Shown here piece by piece: positions 8,927 through 16,361 of a stretch of DNA of 64,000 nt. The first letter of the stretch is position 1; every line of letters starts with the position of its first letter. The position numbers and the translations under genes are program-made. Under the pieces are notes generated by a model. It saw only the letters and a list, made by a program, of their open reading frames with translations. It did no database searches and was not told the origin of the DNA. This stretch comes from UBA1941 sp046329575 (lineage in GTDB: Bacteria > Bacteroidota > Bacteroidia > Chitinophagales > LD1): NCBI GenBank assembly GCA_046329575.1, contig JAXLUJ010000011.1, positions 66,311 to 130,310 on the forward strand. The letters are read 5' to 3'.

Positions 8927-9807
8927 TCGCATTAATTTTGTGCATTGCCTGTACCAGTTTGCTGGTGTTCATGTTCAAAGTTTTTGAACACTTTAAAATT
9001 GATGTGTTTCCGGCCATAGTATTCAATTATCTCACTTGTGTGATTTGCGGTTTTATTGATTCCGGAACTTCGGCTGTAGCGCTTACCCAACAATCGGCGC
9101 ACAGTAACTGGTTTTGGCTGGCCATAGTGATGGGTTTTTCGTTTATCAATATTTTTTCTTTAACCAGTGAAACCGCATTGCTGCTGGGTGTTTCTACCGC
9201 TTCGGTGGCCATGAAATTAGGTTTGGTGATTCCGGTTTTTCTGGCGTTTGCTTTTTATGGCGAACCCTTGACCGGGTTAAAAATCATAGGCATTTTGCTT
9301 GCCGTGGTGGCAGTGGTGTTAAGCTCTATTAAAGAACAAGAACATGCGCATCAAAAGCGCACCACGTGGACGACCATTCTTCCTATTATTGTGTTCGTGG
9401 GCAGCGGTTTGTGCGACAGTGGGGCGCAGTTGGGAGAAAAAAAATATTTCCCACATGGTGGATCGCAGCCGTTTGTGTTGTTCATTTTTTTATTTGCGTT
9501 TGTTACAGGCACCATTTATTTAATATACAGTTTGGCAAAGGGCAAAGTGCAGCTTCGCTGGAATCAGGTAGTTGGCGGCATTGCACTTGGTATTCCTAAT
9601 TACGGATCGCTTTTGTTTTTGCTTCGGGCGTTGAACGAAGTTAAAGGAGGAAGTTCGGTGGTTTTTCCTATTAGCAACATTGCTGCGGTAGCAGGATCTA
9701 CTTTGCTCTCTATATTGTTTTTTAAAGAACGATTAAGCCGGCTCAACTGGTTAGGGATGCTGGCGGCTCTGGGTTGTATTGCTGTGATGGCCGTTGCAAG
9801 CAACTGA
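8923..9807 (+). CDS. EamA/DMT-family transporter
   Basis: Inner-membrane protein of 294 residues with about nine or ten hydrophobic helices arranged as two EamA-like halves (repeat joint near the basic stretch EQEHAHQKRTTW, residues 132-143). Family members export or import metabolites such as amino acids or nucleotide sugars. Overlap of 4 bp with ribD raises the possibility that the substrate is a flavin or related compound, but this is inference from position only. No substrate-specific residues were recognised. Confidence 0.82.
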   Translation: MIALILCIACTSLLVFMFKVFEHFKIDVFPAIVFNYLTCVICGFIDSGTSAVALTQQSAHSNWFWLAIVMGFSFINIFSLTSETALLLGVSTASVAMKLGLVIPVFLAFAFYGEPLTGLKIIGILLAVVAVVLSSIKEQEHAHQKRTTWTTILPIIVFVGSGLCDSGAQLGEKKYFPHGGSQPFVLFIFLFAFVTGTIYLIYSLAKGKVQLRWNQVVGGIALGIPNYGSLLFLLRALNEVKGGSSVVFPISNIAAVAGSTLLSILFFKERLSRLNWLGMLAALGCIAVMAVASN

Positions 9808-9837
9808 TGGTTGGAAATGCTTATCTTTAAAAGTGTT

Positions 9838-11646
9838 ATGAAATTAAAAATTCGGTGGTTGCTGTTAATGCTGTTGTTCGGCAGCTTTGCGTTTTCTCAA
9901 AAGGGAAGTGGGGTTTATACCGAAGCTTTCAGCGATGATGCTTTGGACTTGCGGCCGGGGTATCAATTAACGAAGCCGGGAAATACGGATGAAATTGAAG
10001 CATTTCTTTCAAAAATTATACCGGTAGAAAACTGTAGCTGGAAAGTAATTTCGCAACAGCAAAGCCCGGGAGGATTTCATTATACTTTTATACAACAAAT
10101 TTTTGGTGTCAGGGTTTTCGATTCTGAAACGCGCGTGAACGTTTCCCGAAATGGAAAAGTAGTTTCGGTGAGCAGCAATGCAAAGAACATTAAAAATGAT
10201 GATCTGAAATTTTTGCAACAGCCTTTTCAGCAGCCAAATTATGCAGCAGCCTATCTTAGGACGAACTTTCCTGAATATAAAATTCAATGGTCCGAACAGG
10301 TGTTCGCCTTTCCAAAAGAGGGAAAAGCACAACCGGCGCTTTTGCTGAATTTGAAAGACAATGCTCAACATCAGTACGAGGTACTTTTGGGCAATGAATC
10401 GGTGCTTTACGTTCGCGACCGAAACAGTTATTTCAGTGGTGATTCGCTGGTGAATGGCATGGTGTTTAATCCTGATCCGCTTACTACTGCACATGTTACT
10501 TATGGCGGCGCTTACCGCGATTATAACGATAGTGATGTAACACAATTGAATGTGCAAAGGCAGTTGCATACCTTCCGCGCCGAATTTTCTGGCGACACGT
10601 TTCGTTTGCGCAACAATTACGTTCGGCTGGTTGACCTGAACAACGATAATATTATTCCGGTAGTATCGTTGATCCCGCAATTTTATTTTACCAGAAGCCA
10701 GAAAGGCTTTGAGGATGTAAATGCCTTCTATCATTTAACGCAACAGCAGCACCATGTGCAACAGTTGGGTTTCAATTGCGCCGACCCATTGGTGTTGGCC
10801 GATCCGCATGGATTGGGTACTTGCCAGGGTAGTTGCGATAACAGCTATTTCAGTCCACCACAAAACTTACTTTTTGGGCAGGGCGGTGTAGATGATGCCG
10901 AAGATGCCGATGTATTGATTCACGAATACACCCACTTTCTTTCTTACAATGCCTCTCCCGGATCCAATTCAGGAATGTCGCGTTCGGCAGTTGATGAAGG
11001 TTGTGGCGATTATTTTGCAGCGGCGTATTCCAAAGCTATTGATGATTACCATTGGGGGGATGTTTACAATTGGGATGGCCACAATGAATTTTGGGATGGC
11101 CGGTCAGTAGTTCAACCCTGGCGAATTCCTGTTGATTCTACCAATTCAATTTATCATAACGGACAAATATGGTCGGCAGCGTTAATGCATTTACATGACA
11201 TCATTGGTCGTAACGCCTGCGATAGTTTGGTTTTGGAGTTTCTTTACAGTTTAGCACCCAATCAAAGTTTTCAAACGATGGCTCAAAATTTTGTGGAGGC
11301 CGATACGTTGCTCACCGGTGGTGCGTATTTTTGCCCAATCTATCAAAGTTTTTTCCCGAGAGGTTTGCTGCCCTATCATGCTAATAGTTGTGGGGTTTAT
11401 CCTTTAGCAGTTGGCGGTTTGGACGATGAAAAGTTGCAGTTTATTTCCGGCGAAAATTCATTTACAATCCGCAGGACGGGCGATGAAATTCCGTTAAGCA
11501 TTTCTATTTATAGTTTGAACGGCCAGCTTTTGGCACAAACGCAGCGCAACTTCTTTAACGGCGAAGCTTTACCTGCAGGCGTGTATGTAGTGCGGGCAGA
11601 AAGCGATACTTTTACAGCAACTTTTAAATGGGTAAAATACCAATGA
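9838..11646 (+). CDS. Thermolysin/fungalysin-like T9SS metallopeptidase
   Basis: Secreted zinc endopeptidase of 602 residues. The ATG at 9838 is chosen over a TTG at 9811 because it begins a clear signal peptide (KIRWLLLMLLFGSFAFSQ). An FTP/PepSY-like propeptide follows (about 45-150: FIQQIFGVRVFDSETRVNV). The catalytic motif is HEYTH at 362-366 with the third zinc ligand Glu387 in VDEGCGDYF, the spacing expected for the gluzincin family. The C-terminus (ISIYSLNGQLLAQTQR to FKWVKYQ) is a T9SS sorting domain, so it is likely surface-bound or released. Its stop overlaps the next gene's ATG by 4 bp. Exact MEROPS family (M4 or M36-like) is unsettled. Confidence 0.88.
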   Translation: MKLKIRWLLLMLLFGSFAFSQKGSGVYTEAFSDDALDLRPGYQLTKPGNTDEIEAFLSKIIPVENCSWKVISQQQSPGGFHYTFIQQIFGVRVFDSETRVNVSRNGKVVSVSSNAKNIKNDDLKFLQQPFQQPNYAAAYLRTNFPEYKIQWSEQVFAFPKEGKAQPALLLNLKDNAQHQYEVLLGNESVLYVRDRNSYFSGDSLVNGMVFNPDPLTTAHVTYGGAYRDYNDSDVTQLNVQRQLHTFRAEFSGDTFRLRNNYVRLVDLNNDNIIPVVSLIPQFYFTRSQKGFEDVNAFYHLTQQQHHVQQLGFNCADPLVLADPHGLGTCQGSCDNSYFSPPQNLLFGQGGVDDAEDADVLIHEYTHFLSYNASPGSNSGMSRSAVDEGCGDYFAAAYSKAIDDYHWGDVYNWDGHNEFWDGRSVVQPWRIPVDSTNSIYHNGQIWSAALMHLHDIIGRNACDSLVLEFLYSLAPNQSFQTMAQNFVEADTLLTGGAYFCPIYQSFFPRGLLPYHANSCGVYPLAVGGLDDEKLQFISGENSFTIRRTGDEIPLSISIYSLNGQLLAQTQRNFFNGEALPAGVYVVRAESDTFTATFKWVKYQ

Positions 11647-12515
11647 TAATTCCTGAAAGCGAACTCATCCTGCATCCCGATGGCAGCATCTATCATCTTC
11701 ATTTGCGCCCCGAGCACCTGGCCGAAACGGTGATTACCGTTGGCGATCCGCAGCGGGTTCCTGAAGTTTCGAAACACTTTGATCGTATAGAACATCAAAT
11801 TAGCTATCGCGAATTTGTTACGCACACCGGATACTTAGGTAACAAAAGGTTGACGGTGATTTCCTCCGGAATCGGTACCGATAATATTGATATTGTTTTG
11901 AACGAATTGGATGCTTTAGTGAATATTGATTTCAAAACCAGGCAGGTAAAGCCATCGCTCACTTCGCTTGAAATCATTCGGTTGGGAACTTCAGGTTCTT
12001 TGAGTGAAGCTATTGACATTGATAGTATCCTGCTTTCTGAAATCGGTATTGGAATGGATGGCCTGATGCCCTTCTACGATTATGAAAGTTCCATTCAGGA
12101 AACAGTTTTGTTAGAAGCATTTCGCAGTTATATGAAACCGCATTTCAGTAAAGTGGAACCCTATTTGGCCATGGCTGATGAAGGTTTATTGAAGCGATTT
12201 TCAAAGATGGGCGCGAAGGGAGCCACCGTTACCGCAACCGGTTTTTATGGACCGCAAGGCCGACGGCTTCGTTTGAAAAACGAAATCCCCGACTTTTCGG
12301 AATTACTGCAAAAGTTTCGTCATCCACATTTTCATATCACTAATCTGGAAATGGAAACGGCAGCTATTTACTGCATGGGGAAATTGTTAGGTCATCGCTG
12401 TCTTTCTGTGAATGCCATACTGGCCCATCGCGTAAAGAATATTTTCAGCAGTAATCCTAAAATGATTATTGAGAAAATGATTGTGGATGCGCTGGAAATT
12501 ATCAGTGCCGGATAA
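11643..12515 (+). CDS. Nucleoside phosphorylase, uridine phosphorylase-like
   Basis: Member of the PNP/UDP phosphorylase superfamily, which cleaves nucleosides with phosphate to a free base and ribose 1-phosphate. Seen are the phosphate-binding entry ITVGDPQRV, the SSGIGTDNIDIVLNEL loop, the LGTSGSL motif, and the ribose-binding NLEMETAAIYCMG. The ATG at 11643 overlaps the preceding stop (ATGA), which decides the start; an in-frame ATG at 11628 would add five residues. The substrate base cannot be told by eye. The translational link to a secreted peptidase gene is unusual, but both could serve scavenging of macromolecules. Confidence 0.86.
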   Translation: MIIPESELILHPDGSIYHLHLRPEHLAETVITVGDPQRVPEVSKHFDRIEHQISYREFVTHTGYLGNKRLTVISSGIGTDNIDIVLNELDALVNIDFKTRQVKPSLTSLEIIRLGTSGSLSEAIDIDSILLSEIGIGMDGLMPFYDYESSIQETVLLEAFRSYMKPHFSKVEPYLAMADEGLLKRFSKMGAKGATVTATGFYGPQGRRLRLKNEIPDFSELLQKFRHPHFHITNLEMETAAIYCMGKLLGHRCLSVNAILAHRVKNIFSSNPKMIIEKMIVDALEIISAG

Positions 12516-12548
12516 GCCTTAAATGGTTTCTTTTCTTTTTTTTGCCGC

Positions 12549-13565
12549 ATGAGTTTTAATCCAAACGACCCCGGTTCGGCCGATAGCAATGTGTTCGGCC
12601 TGCCTTATACCGTTGATGAAAGTGATCTGGTTTTAATTCCTGTTCCCTGGGAGGCTACGGTATCTTATGGCGCCGGAACACTTCACGGTCCAAATGCTGT
12701 TCTTGAAGCTTCTAAACAAATCGATTTGTTCCATCCGTTGTTGAAGGAAGTTTGGCTGCGAAAAATGGCAATGGATCAACAGGATGAATCGCTAATATTG
12801 AAAAGCAATGCAGCTCGTGAAAAGGCCACGGTGATTATGGATCAACTGGTGAATGGTCTTCAGGTGAACGAATTGTTGCGAAGTGAAGTGAATGCAGCTT
12901 CTCAATATATGATCGACTGGGTGAAAAAGCAGGCTTCAGCACAGTTGGCCAAAGGCAAGGCTGTGGCTACGGTTGGCGGCGATCACAGCACGCCGCTGGG
13001 TTTATTCCATGCGCTCTCAGAAAATCATCAATTCGGAATTTTACAGATTGATGCGCACTGCGACCTGCGAAAAGCTTATGAGGGATTTACCTATTCGCAT
13101 GCCTCTATTATGTATAATGCGCTGGAAGAAATTCCCGCTATTGAAAAGCTCACACAGGTTGGTATTCGCGACTATTGCGAAGAGGAAGCAGCTTATATCA
13201 GAGATGCGAAAGGCCGGGTTCAAACGTACTTCGACCGCGATCTTCAATTGCAAAAGTTTCAAGGCAGAAATTGGGCGGCAATTGTAGCAGAAATCATCAA
13301 AACGTTGCCGGAAAAAGTGTTCATCAGTTTTGATATTGATGGGCTAACGCCTGATCACTGTCCGAACACCGGCACACCGGTGCCCGGCGGATTGCAATTT
13401 GCGGAAGCGGTTTATTTGCTGGAAGAAGTGGCTAAGAACCGCACTATTATTGGCTTTGATCTTAACGAGGTGAGTCCTGGTGATGACGAATGGGACGCCA
13501 ATGTTGGGGCAAGAATGCTGTTCGCGCTTTGCTGCTGTTATTGGATTAGCCGCGAGCGGAGCTAA
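12549..13565 (+). CDS. Arginase-family ureohydrolase (formimidoylglutamase/agmatinase type)
   Basis: Binuclear manganese hydrolase of 338 residues that removes urea or formamide from a guanidino or formimino compound. The metal ligands are present: His146 in GGDHST, Asp168/His170/Asp172 in DAHCDLR, and Asp262/Asp264 in SFDIDGLTPDHCPNTGTP. The usual DP after GL is TP here, which is outside the ligand pair. Members of this length in Bacteroidota are variously named agmatinase or formimidoylglutamase; substrate is undecided. The gene lies 110 bp upstream of the PqqD/ATP-grasp operon on the same strand, and that operon encodes a urea-channel domain, so a functional link is possible. Confidence 0.87.
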   Translation: MSFNPNDPGSADSNVFGLPYTVDESDLVLIPVPWEATVSYGAGTLHGPNAVLEASKQIDLFHPLLKEVWLRKMAMDQQDESLILKSNAAREKATVIMDQLVNGLQVNELLRSEVNAASQYMIDWVKKQASAQLAKGKAVATVGGDHSTPLGLFHALSENHQFGILQIDAHCDLRKAYEGFTYSHASIMYNALEEIPAIEKLTQVGIRDYCEEEAAYIRDAKGRVQTYFDRDLQLQKFQGRNWAAIVAEIIKTLPEKVFISFDIDGLTPDHCPNTGTPVPGGLQFAEAVYLLEEVAKNRTIIGFDLNEVSPGDDEWDANVGARMLFALCCCYWISRERS

Positions 13566-13675
13566 GACCATTCCCCCTTTTTTTGCGGATTTACCGAATA
13601 ATTACCTCGATTCTCCGATTAAATTCAACAGGTAGGAAAGTGTTTGCGTAAGCTTGAAGTATAAACGCAGGCACT

Positions 13676-13924
13676 ATGACGCTCAACAAAAATCTTGCAA
13701 TCAGCGACTCGGGATTTCTATTCAATCCTACTAATGGCGACTCCTTTTCGATGAATGCCGTAGCTACCGACATGATCACTATGCTTAAAGAAGGCAAGAC
13801 CAATGAGCAGATCAAACAGGTACTTCTCGACAAATACGAAGTTGAGAAATCGACTCTGGAGCGCGATTTCGATGAGTTTTTGATGGAACTACGTGATAAC
13901 TATTTAATGAAGAACGATGACTAA
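13676..13924 (+). CDS. PqqD-like peptide-binding protein
   Basis: Small protein of 82 residues matching the PqqD family, the fold used as a RiPP recognition element. Visible signatures are ISDSGFLFNPTNGDSFSMN (the beta-hairpin start), then ATDMITMLKEGKTNEQI and a C-terminal helix with LERDFDEFLMELRD. PqqD proteins bind a leader peptide or carrier and present it to a modifying enzyme. No radical SAM enzyme and no obvious precursor peptide is adjacent. Instead its 3' end overlaps the ATP-grasp gene by 8 bp, so the two are coupled and probably act together. It is the first gene of a six-gene operon. Confidence 0.85.
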   Translation: MTLNKNLAISDSGFLFNPTNGDSFSMNAVATDMITMLKEGKTNEQIKQVLLDKYEVEKSTLERDFDEFLMELRDNYLMKNDD

Positions 13925-14963
13925 GAACAGCGTTACCATTGCGGTTACAGGTTTGAACGCTGTGGATAGTCCGGGCCCGGGAGTGGCGGTGATCAGAGCT
14001 TTGCGCGAATGCAAAGATTTTGACGCCCGCATCATCGGCTTATCCTATGAGGCGTTAGAGCCGGGGATTTATATGGAAGGAATTGCAGATAAAACGTATC
14101 AGATTCCCTATCCAAGCGCCGGAACCGAAGCATTGATGCAGCGTTTGGAACAAATTCATCAAATCGAAAAAATCGATTTGCTGATTCCAAACTTTGATGC
14201 GGAATTATATGGGTTTATTCGTCTTTCCGACAAATTGGAAAAAATGGGCATTCGCACATTTTTGCCAACACAGGAACAGTTTGAAGCACGGGACAAAGTG
14301 AATCTGGCGGCTTTTGGAAAGAAGCATCAGTTTTATGTGCCTCGCGATAAAACCATTTTTACCGTTGCTGAACTGCCTAAGTTAGTAGCTGAATTTGGCT
14401 TTCCATTAGTAGTGAAAGGCAAATATTATGAAGCAACGGTTTGTCAAACGCTGGAGCAGGCCCAAAAGGCATTTCACAAACTGGAAGCCAAATGGGGACT
14501 GCCGGTTATTGTTCAGGAATTTATAAATGGAACTGAGATCAATGTGGCCGCGCTTGGCGACGGAAAGGGCAATACTATTTCTGCTGTTCCTATGCGCAAA
14601 TTGTACATTACCGATAAAGGTAAAGCCTGGGCGGGTGTAACGCTTGAAGATGATATGCTGGTGGAAATGGCGCGAAAGTTCATCAAAGCCACTAAATGGC
14701 GTGGCGGTTTTGAACTCGAACTGATGCGCACACTGGATGGCAAGCCTTACATCATGGAAATCAATCCGCGTTTTCCGGCATGGATTTATCTAACTGCAGC
14801 AGCCGGACAGAATCAACCGGCCGCATTGGCAAAAATGGCATTCGGAAATGAAGTGAAGCCATATACGAAATATGCAGTTGGAAAAGTTTTTATCCGATAT
14901 AGTTGGGATATGATAATCGATATCTCGCAGTTCCAGAAATTCTCCGCATTTGGCGAAAGTTGA
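13917..14963 (+). CDS. ATP-grasp ligase (carbamoyl-phosphate synthase/PylC-like)
   Basis: A 348-residue ATP-dependent carboxylate-amine or similar ligase. Residues 1-120 form a Rossmann-like pre-ATP-grasp domain (VTIAVTGLNAVDSPGPGVAV). The ATP-grasp part shows FPLVVKGKYYEA (about 162-173), VIVQEFINGTEINVAAL (hinge and nucleotide-binding segment) and the metal-binding MEINPRFPAW with Glu281 and Asn283. It resembles CarB halves and PylC more than the graspetide ligases, by eye. Substrates are not known; the PqqD-like partner (overlapping by 8 bp) and a following PLP decarboxylase suggest an amino-acid-derived product, perhaps attached to a carrier. No Rossmann or ATP residue looks lost. Confidence 0.86.
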   Translation: MTKNSVTIAVTGLNAVDSPGPGVAVIRALRECKDFDARIIGLSYEALEPGIYMEGIADKTYQIPYPSAGTEALMQRLEQIHQIEKIDLLIPNFDAELYGFIRLSDKLEKMGIRTFLPTQEQFEARDKVNLAAFGKKHQFYVPRDKTIFTVAELPKLVAEFGFPLVVKGKYYEATVCQTLEQAQKAFHKLEAKWGLPVIVQEFINGTEINVAALGDGKGNTISAVPMRKLYITDKGKAWAGVTLEDDMLVEMARKFIKATKWRGGFELELMRTLDGKPYIMEINPRFPAWIYLTAAAGQNQPAALAKMAFGNEVKPYTKYAVGKVFIRYSWDMIIDISQFQKFSAFGES

Positions 14964-14988
14964 ATAAAACTCTTTAAACACTTACACT

Positions 14989-16347
14989 ATGAATAAGATT
15001 CGGTATGAACGCCCGGCTTTGAGGAAAATGAATGCCGGCCTCATGAACAAATTTGGCACCAGAACAGAATATTCGCCCTTTACACATATCGATGGGGTTT
15101 CGGTAAAACGAATCATTGAGCAATATGGTTCTCCTTGTTTTGTGATCTCAGAACGTTTAATTCGAAAAACGTATCAAAGTGCCGTGCGCGCCTTTAAAAC
15201 GCGTTATCCGAAAGTGCAGTTTGCCTGGAGTTACAAAACCAATTATCTGAATGCCGTTTGCCGTGTTTTTCATCAGGAGGGTTCATGGGCCGAAGTGGTG
15301 AGTGGTTTTGAGTATGAAAAGGCGATTCGAAACGGAGTTCCGGGCAACAAAATCATTTTTAACGGGCCCGATAAAACAACAGCCGAACTAAAGCGCGCTA
15401 TTGAAAATGATTCGCTCATTCACATTGATCATTTCGATGAGTTATACGAACTGATGGAAATTACCGATGAAATGAAGAAGAAAGCGCGCGTGGCTATCCG
15501 CGTGAATATGGATGTAGCCGTATATCCGCTTTGGGATCGCTTTGGTTTTAACTACGAGAACTATCAGGCCTGGAACGCAATCACCAAAATCATGAGCTGC
15601 GAATATCTGGATCTGGTGGGTCTTCATACCCACATCGGAACATTCATGCTTACTACGCAACCATATGCTATTGCGGCCGGTAAATTGTGCGATCTGGCCA
15701 TGAACATTCAAAAAAAATGGAACAAGAAAATTGAGTACATCGATATGGGTGGCGGCTTTGCTTCTACTAATACTCTTCGTGGTTCTTACCTTCCCGGAAA
15801 TGATATCAGCCCATCGTTCGATGACTATGCCGAAGCCATTACCACTACTGTGTTGAACTATGGTTTCAAACAAGACGACCTTCCCGCATTATATCTGGAA
15901 ACCGGACGGGCGTTAATTGATGATGCCGGTTTTTTATTGGGAAGTGTGATTGCCAACAAGCGCCTGGCTGATGGCAGAAGAGCTACTATTATGGACTTTG
16001 GTGTGAATATTCTTTTCACCGCGTTTTGGTATGAACACAAAATTTCGCCAGCTCAGGAGTTTACGCATCACACCGAAGAAATGGTGGTTTATGGTCCGTT
16101 GTGCATGAACATTGATAAAGTTCGTGAAAGCGTTTCACTGCCCTTGCTCAACAAAGGCGATCAGGTGGTAGTGCATAAAGTGGGCGCCTATAACATGACG
16201 CAGTGGATGCAATTTATTGCCATGCGGCCGAATGTGGTAATGATTGATCTTAAAGGCGAATTGCATCTGATCCGCAATTCGGAAAGCGTAGATACCATTA
16301 ATCAACAAGAGGAGTTGCCGGTTCATCTCGAATCGTTCAAACTTTAA
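14989..16347 (+). CDS. Fold-type III PLP decarboxylase (DapDC/ODC-like)
   Basis: PLP enzyme of the alanine racemase-like barrel plus beta-domain architecture used by diaminopimelate, ornithine and arginine-type decarboxylases. The protein has 452 residues. PLP lysine is Lys83 in AWSYKTNYL; the pyridine/phosphate contacts are GLHTHIGTF (His213, His215) and DMGGGF (254-256); ETGRALI (304-310) corresponds to the usual EPGR; Cys372 in VYGPLCMNIDKV and Tyr401 in KVGAYNMT line the dimer active site. The motif after Cys372 departs from the CESGD form of true DapDC, so another substrate is likely. A 25-bp gap separates it from the ATP-grasp gene and 14 bp from the next. Confidence 0.87.
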   Translation: MNKIRYERPALRKMNAGLMNKFGTRTEYSPFTHIDGVSVKRIIEQYGSPCFVISERLIRKTYQSAVRAFKTRYPKVQFAWSYKTNYLNAVCRVFHQEGSWAEVVSGFEYEKAIRNGVPGNKIIFNGPDKTTAELKRAIENDSLIHIDHFDELYELMEITDEMKKKARVAIRVNMDVAVYPLWDRFGFNYENYQAWNAITKIMSCEYLDLVGLHTHIGTFMLTTQPYAIAAGKLCDLAMNIQKKWNKKIEYIDMGGGFASTNTLRGSYLPGNDISPSFDDYAEAITTTVLNYGFKQDDLPALYLETGRALIDDAGFLLGSVIANKRLADGRRATIMDFGVNILFTAFWYEHKISPAQEFTHHTEEMVVYGPLCMNIDKVRESVSLPLLNKGDQVVVHKVGAYNMTQWMQFIAMRPNVVMIDLKGELHLIRNSESVDTINQQEELPVHLESFKL

Positions 16348-16361
16348 TTTTAGCGAAGCCA

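Noticed and set aside
9027..9212. Antisense frames inside the DMT transporter and other genes
   Set aside because: Shadows of a well-supported gene on the other strand.
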